Assembly: GCA_040905475.1 (NCBI GenBank)
Contig: JBBDRM010000063.1
Location: 1-37,536 of the forward strand
Reading direction: 5' to 3'
From: Actinomycetota bacterium
Lineage (GTDB): Bacteria > Actinomycetota > AC-67
DNA: 37,536 bases
Shown here: positions 14,780 through 22,747 of the stretch, one piece after another
Numbering within the stretch: the stretch's first letter is position 1
How the letters are laid out: each line of letters begins with the position of its first letter
Made by a program: the position numbers and the translations under genes
Notes under the pieces: generated by a model
What the model was told of the DNA's origin: nothing
What the model saw: the letters and a program-made list of their open reading frames with translations, nothing else
The model's database searches: none

Positions 14780-15964
14780 GTGGACGACGCCCGTCGAATC
14801 CTCCTCCTCCGCGGAGCGCGGGCCTTCGCGTACGGCTTCACGAGCGTCCTGCTCGGCATCCATCTGGCCGACGTGCTGTCGCCGGCGAAGGCAGGCGCGA
14901 TCCTCACCGCCACCCTCGCCGGTTCCGCCGCGCTGACGTTCGGACTCGGCGTCCGCGGCCATCGGATCGGACGTCGGCGCGCGCACATCTTCCTTTCGGC
15001 CGCGATGGCCGCTGCGATGACGGTGTTCGCGTTCACGACCTTGTTCCCCGCGCTCATCCTCGCCGCGCTGACCGGCACGGTCGCCGTTGCCACACTCGAG
15101 GCAGGTCCGTTCGCGGCGCTCGAGCAAGCGATGCTCCCGCACGTCGTCGCGACGGAGCAGCGCAACCGCTGGTTCGGCCGATACACGGCGGTCGCCGCGA
15201 TCCTCGGCTCGCTCGGGGCGCTCACCGCCGGAGGCCCGGACGTGATCCGGCGTGTCTTGTCCGAGGCACCATCGACCCAGCGCTGGTTCCTGCTCCCGGC
15301 TGCGCTCGCGGTGGCGTCGGCCTTGATCGCGACCCGGCTGTCGACGGACGTCGAGGCCCCGACCGACCAACCGGCGCCTCTGCAGCGGTCGAAAGGCACC
15401 GTCGCGAAGCTCTCGGCGCTGTTCGCGCTCGACGGGCTCGGCGGGGGCTTCGTCGTGCCTGCGCTGGTCGCTTACTGGTTCCGAACCGAGCACGGGACGA
15501 GCGCCGAGATGCTCGGACTCGTGTTCTTCGGGGTGGGCGTGCTTCAGTCGGTCTCGTTCCTCGCTGCGGCACGGCTCGCCGACCGGTTCGGCCTCGTGAA
15601 CACGATGGTGTTCACGCACCTGCCGTCGAACCTGCTCCTCGCGGCGATCCCGCTCGCCCCGAATGAAGGAGCCGCGATCGGGTTCCTGCTCGCGCGCCAC
15701 GCGCTCAGCCAGATGGACGTGCCGGCCCGGCAGTCCTACGTCGTGGCGGTGGTCGACGAGGAGGAGCGCACCGCGGCGGCGATGTTCACGAACACCTCGC
15801 GCTCGGTCGCGCAGGCGGTGAGCCCGGCGGTGTCGGGCCCGGCGATCACCGCGGCCGGAGCGGGGATCCCCTTCTTCATCGGCGCCGGGCTGAAGATCGT
15901 CTACGACGTGCTCTTGTACCGCTCGTTCCGGGGTGTGCGCGCGCCGGAGGAAGTGCGCGGATGA
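14780..15964 (+). CDS. MFS transporter
   Basis: 394 residues with about 12 hydrophobic segments, e.g. AHIFLSAAMAAAMTVFAF, ALIATRL region break, then a second six-helix half from about residue 210. The start LLLRGARAFAYGFTSVLLGI is a first helix typical of MFS proteins, and the loop 2-3 motif GHRIGRRRAH is the conserved G-x3-[DG]-R-x-GRR pattern. Polar residues are few, and no substrate can be named: drug or metabolite export is the default guess. GTG 14780 is supported by a leaderless -10 box. Its stop overlaps the ATG of the HAD gene (ATGA), so the two are coupled. Confidence 0.82.
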   Translation: MDDARRILLLRGARAFAYGFTSVLLGIHLADVLSPAKAGAILTATLAGSAALTFGLGVRGHRIGRRRAHIFLSAAMAAAMTVFAFTTLFPALILAALTGTVAVATLEAGPFAALEQAMLPHVVATEQRNRWFGRYTAVAAILGSLGALTAGGPDVIRRVLSEAPSTQRWFLLPAALAVASALIATRLSTDVEAPTDQPAPLQRSKGTVAKLSALFALDGLGGGFVVPALVAYWFRTEHGTSAEMLGLVFFGVGVLQSVSFLAAARLADRFGLVNTMVFTHLPSNLLLAAIPLAPNEGAAIGFLLARHALSQMDVPARQSYVVAVVDEEERTAAAMFTNTSRSVAQAVSPAVSGPAITAAGAGIPFFIGAGLKIVYDVLLYRSFRGVRAPEEVRG

Positions 15965-16698
15965 CGACCGTGCGCGCCGTCCTGTTCGACTTCGGCCACA
16001 CGCTCGTCGACTTCGCCCGCACCGAGGAGGCGCTGCGGGATGCGTACGGCGTCGTCCGCGACCGGCTGGCCGGCTGGGTCGAAGATCGTGCGCCTCCCGA
16101 CGTGGACGAGCTCGTGGAGCGGATCGCCGGCGCGGTCGACGCGATGGTCGGACGTTCCTACGCGGAGCGAAGGCTCGAAGAGCTCGACCAGATCTCGCTC
16201 TTCGCCGAGGCCTTCGCGGCGATCGGCTACGAGCTGCCTCCCGAGCTGCTGCTCGAGGTGGCCGAGATCGACCACGACTCGTTCTCGCATTCACTCGTCG
16301 CTCCCGAATCAACGCTCTCAACGCTCGGAACGTTGAAGGACATGGGACTGCGGCTCGGGCTCGTGTCCAATGTCTCGCTCTTTCCGCACCGGATGCGCGG
16401 CGACCTCGAGAGCCTGGGACTGGCCCAGCTCCTGCACGGTGCGGTGTTCTCGAGCGAGGTCGGCGTTCGGAAACCCGACCCGCGGATCTTCGTGCAAGCG
16501 CTGCGACAGATCGGCGGCGAGGCGGCGTCGGCCGTGTTCGTGGGCGACCGGCTCAACGACGATGTCGTCGGCGCGCAGGCGGTGGGGATGCGAACGATCC
16601 TCACGCGCGAGTTCCGTCAAGAAGATCCGGGAGACATCGAGCCCGACGCGGTGGTCGAGCGGCTCGCGGAGGTGCCGGACGTGATCGCCGGCTGGTGA
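15961..16698 (+). CDS. HAD-superfamily hydrolase
   Basis: 245 residues with HAD motifs: I VLFDFGHTLVDF (Asp10), II LVSNVSLF, III Lys in VGVRKPDPRIF, IV VFVGDRLNDDVVGA. A four-helix cap follows motif I (IA-type). The residue two after Asp10 is Gly12 and the next is His13, so the general acid Asp of classic phosphatases is absent. It ends in a VVERLAEVPDVI helix. Translation is coupled to the MFS exporter by a 4-base overlap; a metabolite salvage or detoxification pair is possible. It is similar in layout to the HAD protein at 2154 but not a close copy. Confidence 0.85.
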   Translation: MTTVRAVLFDFGHTLVDFARTEEALRDAYGVVRDRLAGWVEDRAPPDVDELVERIAGAVDAMVGRSYAERRLEELDQISLFAEAFAAIGYELPPELLLEVAEIDHDSFSHSLVAPESTLSTLGTLKDMGLRLGLVSNVSLFPHRMRGDLESLGLAQLLHGAVFSSEVGVRKPDPRIFVQALRQIGGEAASAVFVGDRLNDDVVGAQAVGMRTILTREFRQEDPGDIEPDAVVERLAEVPDVIAGW

Positions 16699-16702
16699 TG
16701 CG

Positions 16703-17353
16703 CTAGGGCGCGCCGCGGCCGGCGAGCGCAGAGCCGAGCAGCCCGAAGATGAGCAGGGCGCTCAACGCGGCGGACAGCCACGTGAGCGCGTGAGGCGGAA
16801 GCACCGGCCGTTCGTCGCCGTCGGCGAGGCGCATCGTCTCGAGCATCGAAACGAGCCAGACCCCGGCCGCCGAGAGAACGAACGCGATGCCGACCATCCG
16901 TACGACGGCGCGGCCGGCCGCCGGCGGACGCGTGAGCAGAAGGATTGACAGGCCCAGGGTCCAGAGATAGAGGACCACACGCGCCACCCCCGCGCCGGCC
17001 CGGCCGAGCGACCAGTGACCGAGCCCGGGGAGCGCGGCGGAAAGCGCGACCGCGCGTCCGGACGGTACGGGTCGGACGGCCACCTTCTCCGGCCGAGCGA
17101 AGAACGAGGTGAACGCCGAGCCGCAGCGAGCGCAGGTCTCGGCGTCCATGGGATTCGGCGAATCGCACGCCGGGCATGTCCAGGTGAGCAACTCGCCCGC
17201 GCGACTCACCTCCGGGCGCGCAACGGAAATGTCGGACGCGTCTGCGTCCGCCGCGCCGAACCGCTCGAGACATTGGCCGCACCACTCGGCGTCGGAAGGA
17301 TTGCCGGCGCCGCAGCGGGGACAACGAACGAGACCAGGTGTCGCCTCGGGCAT
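16703..17353 (-). CDS. Zinc-ribbon membrane protein
   Basis: 216 residues. Two zinc ribbons lie at the N-terminus: CPRC...CGQC (Cys11, 14, 25, 28) and CPAC...CARC (Cys60, 63, 74, 77). They are followed by three predicted membrane helices at about 122-140, 152-172 and 190-212. Such double-zinc-ribbon/membrane proteins are common in actinobacteria and usually of unknown function; the ribbons would face the cytoplasm. It lies 43 bases after the SRPBCC gene at 17828 in the same direction, so it is probably its downstream partner. ATG 17353 is preceded directly by AGGT, a poor ribosome site. Confidence 0.75.
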   Translation of the reverse strand: MPEATPGLVRCPRCGAGNPSDAEWCGQCLERFGAADADASDISVARPEVSRAGELLTWTCPACDSPNPMDAETCARCGSAFTSFFARPEKVAVRPVPSGRAVALSAALPGLGHWSLGRAGAGVARVVLYLWTLGLSILLLTRPPAAGRAVVRMVGIAFVLSAAGVWLVSMLETMRLADGDERPVLPPHALTWLSAALSALLIFGLLGSALAGRGAP

Positions 17354-17396
17354 ACCTATCGAATCGGCACGACCGGGACGGGACTGGAGCGTCGCG

Positions 17397-17828
17397 TCAG
17401 ACGCGTCCTTCGAGGCGGTCTTTCAGGGCGTTGATGCCTCGCCGGACCGCCCAGCGGTGCCGCCGCACCGCGGAGGACATCCGGCGCGCGCGACCCCTGT
17501 CGCCACGCTCGACGTCGAGGTAGTAGTGCACGATCGTGCCCGCCTTGAACGCCTCGAGCCACCACTCGCCGCGGCCCTGGAGCTCGCCGCGATCGAGCCA
17601 CCACGTGACGCCTTCGCCGGGCCGTAGCCCATCGAGGCGGGCATCGAACGAGACCGGCCGGGCGAGGCGCCGGAAACCGGGGGCCCGGAGCGATACCCGG
17701 CCGTCCTCGGGAGCGACGCGGATGCCGGGCCACCATTCGGCGATGCGCTGCGTCTCGGTCAGCGCGTCGTAGACGCGCTTCGGCGGCGAATCGATGAAGA
17801 ACTCGTCGGTCGTGTTCGTCTTGGACAC
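17397..17828 (-). CDS. SRPBCC-family protein (START-like)
   Basis: 143 residues, helix-grip fold. It shows TTDEFFIDSPPKRVYDALTE and IAEWWPGI, the conserved first strand, helix and 'WWP' of SRPBCC proteins, then WWLDRG and GRGEWWLEAF strands and a final basic helix RRGINALKDRL. The start is taken at GTG 17828 because TATACT lies exactly 7 bases upstream, which fits a leaderless message; the longer open frame upstream is low-complexity and crosses that promoter. The ligand is unknown. It is followed by the zinc-ribbon membrane protein gene and is divergent from the membrane protein gene at 17932. Confidence 0.75.
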   Translation of the reverse strand: MSKTNTTDEFFIDSPPKRVYDALTETQRIAEWWPGIRVAPEDGRVSLRAPGFRRLARPVSFDARLDGLRPGEGVTWWLDRGELQGRGEWWLEAFKAGTIVHYYLDVERGDRGRARRMSSAVRRHRWAVRRGINALKDRLEGRV

Positions 17829-17835
17829 GTAGCGG

Positions 17836-17841
17836 AGTATA
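17836..17841 (-). promoter_or_regulatory. Leaderless-type -10 box of the SRPBCC gene at 17828
   Basis: TATACT on the minus strand, 7 bases before the GTG. The match to TANNNT is strong (5 of 6 to TATAAT) and no ribosome site exists. No clear -35. Confidence 0.6.
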
Positions 17842-17931
17842 GGCCCGGCCCCCAGGGAGCAGCCTCGGTGGGTGCGTAGTAGGCTCAGCTCGGACCAGCG
17901 ACTCGAAGCCAGCAACTCGAGGGAGGACGCC

Positions 17932-18324
17932 GTGGTCGTTACCGAAGAGCGACTGAAGCAGACCCGTCGCCCCGACGGGAAGCGCACCTGGACACGCCGG
18001 CTCGCCGTCTCGTGGGCGGCTGCGATCTTCGGGCTGATCGCCTTCGAGCCGGTACCCACCAACGCGAACGCGCCGGAGCCGATGTGGGCGACGGTCGCCG
18101 CCGTCGCGTTCCTCGGCTCTCTCGCGGTCATGTCCGTCGGCCTCGCCAAGCAGCACCGGTGGGCGTTCACGGTTTCCGGCGGCGCGGGCGTGCTCGGGAT
18201 GTTCCTCGCGTGGGCGTGCCTTGCGACGGGCCATCATCTCGGCGCGTGGTGGATGATCGAGCTCGTAACTTTCGGCGCGCTCACGGCGCTGAGCATCACC
18301 GCCGCCGAACACTCCAAGTCGTAG
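17932..18324 (+). CDS. Small integral membrane protein
   Basis: 130 residues with about four hydrophobic stretches: LAVSWAAAIFGLIAF, TVAAVAFLGSLAVMSVGL, AFTVSGGAGVLGMFLAWA and WWMIELVTFGALTALSITAA. The basic N-terminus (KQTRRPDGKRTWTRR) should stay in the cytoplasm. I do not recognise a family. It starts at GTG 17932, with a GGGAGGAC ribosome site 5 bases upstream; the frame is open further back but without a site. Four bases separate its stop from the DUF309 gene, so it heads that operon. Confidence 0.65.
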   Translation: MVVTEERLKQTRRPDGKRTWTRRLAVSWAAAIFGLIAFEPVPTNANAPEPMWATVAAVAFLGSLAVMSVGLAKQHRWAFTVSGGAGVLGMFLAWACLATGHHLGAWWMIELVTFGALTALSITAAEHSKS

Positions 18325-18328
18325 ACGC

Positions 18329-18805
18329 ATGCCCCCCGAGCGCGACCGCGATCCGGCCGGCCGCCCCCGCAACACGCGACCCCGCGACGAGCTGGGGCGC
18401 CCCCTGCCGCGCGACGCGTCCAACCGCATGCCGGAGGAGCCGCCTGCCGCGTCGCCCGGGGAAGCACTGGCGCGTGGCATCGAGCACTTCAACGCGGGCC
18501 GCTACTTCCAAGCCCATGAAGCCTGGGAGGAGGGCTGGCATGCTTCGCCCGAACCCGAGCGCGATTTCTGGCAGGGCCTCACCCAGCTTGCCGTGGGCCT
18601 GACGCATCTGCAACGCGGCAACGCGCACGGCGCGACGACGTTGCTCCGCCGCGGCGCTCGTCGGCTTCGCCCCTACGGCGCATCGCACATGGGCGTGTCC
18701 GTCGCTCCGCTCGTCGCGTTCGCCGACGACGCCGCCGATCGGATCGAGAGCGAGGGCCTCGATGCGAAGGTCGAGCCGCCCACGGTAAAGCGGACGGACG
18801 GATGA
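18329..18805 (+). CDS. DUF309 domain protein
   Basis: 158 residues. The N-terminal about 45 residues are charged and proline-rich and probably disordered. The DUF309 helical domain begins at about residue 45, with the hallmark FNAGRYFQAHEAWEEGW (54-70; conserved H-E-x-W-E) and FWQGLTQLAVGLTHLQRGN. DUF309 folds are small helical bundles whose function is not known; the conserved His/Glu/Trp cluster suggests ligand or metal binding. An ATGA overlap couples it to the gene at 18802. The ATG at 18329 has no strong ribosome site. Confidence 0.8.
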   Translation: MPPERDRDPAGRPRNTRPRDELGRPLPRDASNRMPEEPPAASPGEALARGIEHFNAGRYFQAHEAWEEGWHASPEPERDFWQGLTQLAVGLTHLQRGNAHGATTLLRRGARRLRPYGASHMGVSVAPLVAFADDAADRIESEGLDAKVEPPTVKRTDG

Positions 18806-19566
18806 CCGAGCCGGTTCGGGAAACCTACGGCGACTTCACCTCGATCGTCGGCGAGAAGCCCTCGTGGGTCATCGGCGGTTTCCAGCTTCCGGACGGCACA
18901 TTCTGGGAGTACCGCGAGCCCGACGCCGTCGCCGTCGTGCAGAACGGCCGCCTCCGCGTCGCCGTTCGCCAGCTCACGAGGGCGAACGACAAGGTCCAGA
19001 TCCTCGACAACGCCAAGCACATGTTCTTCTCCGCGCGGGTGTTCGACGTCCCGCCCGGCGGCGGCATCTCGTTCGAGCTCGAGATCAGCTCGAAGTGCTC
19101 GGGAACCACGCCGGGAGACCTCTACGACGGCTTCGTTTCCTTCAACCTCCTGGACTTCAGCGAAGGCGGCGCGCTTGACTGGTTCGTCGGGCACGACCGC
19201 ATCGCTCCCGTCTACGCGCGGCTCCCGTTCCCCGGGGTGCAAGCCGAGGACGCGCGGCCGATGAAGTACTTCGCCATGTTCGAAGAGCTCGAGCACTCCC
19301 CCGCCGTGCGCCGGCGCGTGCGGATCGCCTACGACCGCGCGACCGACGACTGCCGCTGGTGGCTCGACGGCGAAGAGGTTTGGCGATTCACGCCGCCGGT
19401 GAAGTTCAACGGCTTCGTCGCCGCGCTCGGGATCATGACCGAGAAGGACCTAACCGCGGACGGCTCGGTGTCCGTTCATGGGCAGGGCGTGCTGGGCGAA
19501 TGGTCCCCGCTCGAGATCACGACGTGGGAGTCCGGCTCGGCCAGGCCGGGAGAGCTGTTCGGCTGA
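18802..19566 (+). CDS. DUF6081-like protein (predicted beta-sandwich)
   Basis: 254 residues, soluble, without a signal peptide. Strand-rich with repeated aromatic stretches (WVIGGFQLPDGTFWEYREP, MFFSARVFDVPPGGGISFEL, RRVRIAYDRATDDCRWWLDG), an order typical of concanavalin/jelly-roll folds. I believe it matches the DUF6081 group of actinobacterial proteins but cannot confirm this. A carbohydrate- or lipid-related role would be guesswork. It is the last gene of the 17932-19566 operon, overlapping the DUF309 gene by 4 bases. A T6 run at 19623 with only a weak stem may mark the transcript end. Confidence 0.55.
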   Translation: MTEPVRETYGDFTSIVGEKPSWVIGGFQLPDGTFWEYREPDAVAVVQNGRLRVAVRQLTRANDKVQILDNAKHMFFSARVFDVPPGGGISFELEISSKCSGTTPGDLYDGFVSFNLLDFSEGGALDWFVGHDRIAPVYARLPFPGVQAEDARPMKYFAMFEELEHSPAVRRRVRIAYDRATDDCRWWLDGEEVWRFTPPVKFNGFVAALGIMTEKDLTADGSVSVHGQGVLGEWSPLEITTWESGSARPGELFG

Positions 19567-19652
19567 ACCTTCAGTCTGCAGGGCCCTCGAGGTTCGGCAA
19601 CATCCCAGGCTGCGATAGAGGGTTTTTTCTCGGGGAGGGGAACCCTTGGATA

Positions 19653-20111
19653 ATGTTCGCGTCTAGAGCCTTGATTGGGGTGGTGCTGCTCACTGCGGGG
19701 TGTAGCGGCAATGTGGTTTCGGTGGGTGGAGAGGTTTCGGGCCAGCCTACTGCGGAGCCGAGCGAGTCTTCCTCGGTGAGCGGATGCGAGTCTGAATGGA
19801 TTGCACCAGGCAAGTCGTGCCGCTTCGTCCTGGCCGGCACAGAGGTCGCGTTCAGTGCCGATGCATACTCTATGGACCCCGCGGACCCGGCCAGCGTGCA
19901 CATACTCGTAGAGGTCGACGGCCGATCGTATGGATGGGAATGCACTGGGGATCCGTCCTCAGAAGTTCCGGGAGATGCAACGCCGAAACCAGGCGAGACA
20001 TGGGCGGGCTGCAACTTCGATTACGCGGTTCCTCAGGAGCTCACCGGTTCGGAAGCCACCTGCCGCGTCGATGGGCGCCCGAAAGGAACCTATAGCTGTA
20101 GCTCCGCCTAG
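19653..20111 (+). CDS. Orphan lipoprotein
   Basis: 152 residues from ATG 19653. A short signal MFASRALIGVVLLTAGCSG ends in a lipobox with Cys17, followed by a Ser/Glu-rich linker. The mature domain carries paired Cys residues (CESEWIAPGKSC, ECTGD, GCNFDY, TCRVDG, YSCSS), which suggests several disulfides outside the cell. I recognise no family. Codon use stands out: AGA, ATA, ATT, TCT, TGT and ACT occur here, unlike the C/G-ending codons of the neighbours. GGGGAGGGG lies 12 bases upstream, rather far. Its stop is 3 bases from that of the convergent phosphoesterase gene. Confidence 0.6.
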   Translation: MFASRALIGVVLLTAGCSGNVVSVGGEVSGQPTAEPSESSSVSGCESEWIAPGKSCRFVLAGTEVAFSADAYSMDPADPASVHILVEVDGRSYGWECTGDPSSEVPGDATPKPGETWAGCNFDYAVPQELTGSEATCRVDGRPKGTYSCSSA

Positions 20112-20114
20112 GGT

Positions 20115-21722
20115 TTACTCGCGCCAGACGCCGGACTTCGCGCGCTCGCGCATGTCGAACTTCCCGAAGTAGCCGGCGTCGGCGAGAGCGAGCATCTCGG
20201 CGTGCGGTTCTTCGAACTGGTCGGGCGACTTGGCGAGGCTCGCGCTTGCGCTGCCCGGCAGGACCGGGGGCGGAAGGGGGATATCGGGGATCACCTCGAG
20301 CGGGTTCTCGCCGTCGGTGGCTTCGATGGTTGGGCTCTGCGCGCACCACAGGCTGGCGAGATGGACCGGGATGAACGGCGGCTCGCTCGGCAGCTCGACC
20401 CGCGGCGCTTGGCCGAAGTCGAGAACCTCCGCGAGGTTGTTGGCGAACCCGTCACGGGTCACGGGGTTGCTGACGGTTCCGACGACGGGATCAAGTCCGA
20501 AGTTCCACTCGATCATCTTCAGGATCGAGGTGTGGTCGTACACGTTCGCGCCGACGAAGTTCGGCTTCGAGAATGGGGACGCGAGGATCGTAGGAACGCG
20601 AAAGCCGAGCTGCCCCCAATCGTCGCAATGATTGGTGCTTGCCATCGGATCCGGCGCAGTGGGTGGGGCGACGTGATCGTAGAAGCCGCCCCACTCGTCG
20701 TACGTCATGACCCACGCAGCTCCCTTGCCGGTGGACGTGTCGTACCACTGCGGCCCCTCCGCAACGGCGAGGAACGCGTCCTGGATGAAGCGCTGTCCTG
20801 CCTTGATGTCGCGGGCGGGATGGTCGTCGTTCCCGTAGGTGAAGAACGCGGGGTCGATGAACGCGACCTTGGGCAAGAGGCCGAGCGCCGCGTCGATGTA
20901 GAAGTCAGTGATGTGGCGCACCTTGCCGGGATTCTCGTAGATCTCATGGAAGAACAGCGCGATCGTGGGCACGTCGCTCCCGTAGAACGCCCAGTCGACG
21001 CCGGCGTCGTTGAGCCGGTCCCAGATCGTCGGCCACCGGTGCCCCAGCGGAAGCAGATCTGCGGGGTTCGTGAAGTCGGGCACGGGGATGTAGTTGCCCT
21101 GGTGCCCGCCCCCCTGCGCGGAGTGCAGATACAGCCGGTTCGGGAACGTCGGCCCCAGCACCGAGCAGAAGTAGTTCGAGAAGGTCGTGTAGTTCTCGGC
21201 GAGCCACGCGCTGAACGGGATGTCCTCGGCCTCGAGGTATCCCATCGCGACCTTGCCGGAACGCTCGTAGAAACCGTTGACCTGTCCGTGGTTCAGCTGG
21301 ACGCGGCCGCCGTTCCAGCCGTGATCCGGGTCGGGGATCTGACAGTGGGTCTCGAGATGGAACGTGTCGACCGGCGTCGGGTCGTCCACCGCGAGCGTCG
21401 CGACGGGCGAGCATCCGTCGGGCGGCGCTTCGAGGCTGGTCGGGTTGGAGAAGCCCTCCTGCATGCCGCCGAAGTCCGGGCCGCGCCAGCCGAAGTAATG
21501 GTCGTACGACCGGTTCTCCATCATCCCGACGACGATCGTCGTGAAATGGTTGCCGCCGGGATCGGGCAGAGCCGCGGCGCTCGACTTCGGAAGGAGCGCG
21601 CGCGCGAGCCCCGTGCCTTGCGCGAGGGCGAGCCCGGAGATCCCGAGCATCCCCTTCAGGAACTTGCGTCGTTCGAGGCGCTTCGCCGCCAGCTCGCGGC
21701 CGTACTCGGTCCAATCGCTCAT
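20115..21722 (-). CDS. Tat-exported phosphoesterase (phospholipase C / acid phosphatase AcpA family)
   Basis: 535 residues. The twin-arginine signal is ERRKFLKGMLGISGLALAQG (Arg18-Arg19), so export is folded, via Tat. The phosphoesterase domain opens with MMENRSYDHYFGW (Glu69-Asn70, Asp74-His75), the metal/nucleophile signature of bacterial phospholipase C and AcpA proteins; later metal-ligand candidates are in MTYDEWGGFYDHVAPP and VYDHTSILKMIEW. Expected action is hydrolysis of phospholipid head groups or phosphate esters outside the membrane, perhaps phosphate scavenging; no Pho box was seen. ATG 21722 has GAGGGGGAC upstream. It follows the prenyltransferase gene in the same direction after 86 bases. 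Confidence 0.87.
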   Translation of the reverse strand: MSDWTEYGRELAAKRLERRKFLKGMLGISGLALAQGTGLARALLPKSSAAALPDPGGNHFTTIVVGMMENRSYDHYFGWRGPDFGGMQEGFSNPTSLEAPPDGCSPVATLAVDDPTPVDTFHLETHCQIPDPDHGWNGGRVQLNHGQVNGFYERSGKVAMGYLEAEDIPFSAWLAENYTTFSNYFCSVLGPTFPNRLYLHSAQGGGHQGNYIPVPDFTNPADLLPLGHRWPTIWDRLNDAGVDWAFYGSDVPTIALFFHEIYENPGKVRHITDFYIDAALGLLPKVAFIDPAFFTYGNDDHPARDIKAGQRFIQDAFLAVAEGPQWYDTSTGKGAAWVMTYDEWGGFYDHVAPPTAPDPMASTNHCDDWGQLGFRVPTILASPFSKPNFVGANVYDHTSILKMIEWNFGLDPVVGTVSNPVTRDGFANNLAEVLDFGQAPRVELPSEPPFIPVHLASLWCAQSPTIEATDGENPLEVIPDIPLPPPVLPGSASASLAKSPDQFEEPHAEMLALADAGYFGKFDMRERAKSGVWRE

Positions 21723-21808
21723 CCGGTCCCCCTCGTGTCAGAGCAAGAGATTCGACCGATAGGTGGGAAACCCTGCCGGGGAGGGGTGAACCCGGGCCGA
21801 ACGCGCCG

Positions 21809-22747
21809 CTAACGCAGGGCCACGCGGATAACGAGTGAGACGATCAGGACGAGCTGCGTGAGCACCGATGAACCCAGCGTCGCGCCCAGAAGCTGCAGGT
21901 AGTTCGGCAGGATCGGGTCGCGTCGGGCCCGGCGAACCGCCGCGGCGAGCGGGACCGCCCCCACGATCGCCACGGCCGCGCCCGGCGGCCACAAGCCCGC
22001 GATGCACTGTCCGATGAGGATCCCGTACGAGGCCACGATCGCGATCCACGAGAGGGTGAGCGCCTTGTCCGGACCGAGCACGGCGACCGGCGTCAGCTTC
22101 CCGGAGCGGGCGTCGGCCTGCCAGTGCAAGAAATGATGATGGTAGAGAACCAGCGTCGTGAGCAGGCCGGGGACCAGAGACGCCCACGCCGCGTCCGGGG
22201 TTATGTCCTTCACCTGCACGTAATAGGAACCGACGAGCGGCAGGTAGCCGAAGGCCATGAAGATCCCGACCTCGCCCAGACCTCGGCCCCGGTATCCGTA
22301 GCGGATCGGCGGTGCGACGTAGAAGACGGCGAGCAAGAACCCCACAGCGCCGAGCACCAGCACGAGCCACCCACGCGCCGCCGCGAGCACGACCCCACAC
22401 GCCAGCGCGATCGCGAACAAGCCGGCGGCCAGACGAAGCGTCGCCTCGCGGCTCATCACGCCCGACGCGATGAGCCCGGTTCCCGTCGCGAGGCCGGCCG
22501 GGTCTTGCCGCGCGGCCTCGTCGGCGCCGGACGCCTCGTCGAAGTAGTCGTTCACCACGTTCGCCCCGAGGTGCATCGCGGCCGCGCCGAACAGCGTCAG
22601 GAGGAACCACCCCCACGCGAAGACCCCGGTGTGCGACCAGGCGAGGCTCGCGCCGACCGCGACGGGGGCCAGCATGACCGGGAGGACCTTCGCGCGCGTG
22701 GCGCGCGCGAGCAGAGCGGGGCCGCGTTCCGGCAGTTCCTCAGGCAA
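21809..22747 (-). CDS. UbiA-family prenyltransferase (MenA-like)
   Basis: 312 residues, about nine membrane helices. The first aspartate motif NDYFDEASGAD (66-76) is canonical. At the second, where MenA has NxxRDxxxD before GK-T, this protein has HHFLHWQADARSGKLT (204-219): only Asp212 of the usual pair is kept and His takes the Asn and first Asp positions. It should transfer a prenyl chain to an aromatic or other acceptor in the membrane; 1,4-dihydroxy-2-naphthoate is only one option. The start is uncertain: TTG 22747 overlaps the stop of the PPOX gene by 8 bases. Coupled to that gene. Confidence 0.8.
   Translation of the reverse strand: MPEELPERGPALLARATRAKVLPVMLAPVAVGASLAWSHTGVFAWGWFLLTLFGAAAMHLGANVVNDYFDEASGADEAARQDPAGLATGTGLIASGVMSREATLRLAAGLFAIALACGVVLAAARGWLVLVLGAVGFLLAVFYVAPPIRYGYRGRGLGEVGIFMAFGYLPLVGSYYVQVKDITPDAAWASLVPGLLTTLVLYHHHFLHWQADARSGKLTPVAVLGPDKALTLSWIAIVASYGILIGQCIAGLWPPGAAVAIVGAVPLAAAVRRARRDPILPNYLQLLGATLGSSVLTQLVLIVSLVIRVALR

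Noticed and set aside
16686-16724. CGCCGGC / GCCGGCG inverted repeat between the HAD and zinc-ribbon genes
   Set aside because: 25-base loop, arms made of a common GC palindrome, and it overlaps both coding ends.
13611-17353. Polyketide or natural-product cluster (SRPBCC 'cyclase', MFS, MBL)
   Set aside because: No synthase, carrier protein or tailoring set; the SRPBCC and MFS genes are ordinary housekeeping-type neighbours.
19584-19628. Terminator: CCCTC ... GAGGG followed by T6
   Set aside because: Only a 5-bp stem and a loop of about 29 bases; too weak to call, although the T-run is unusual in this DNA.
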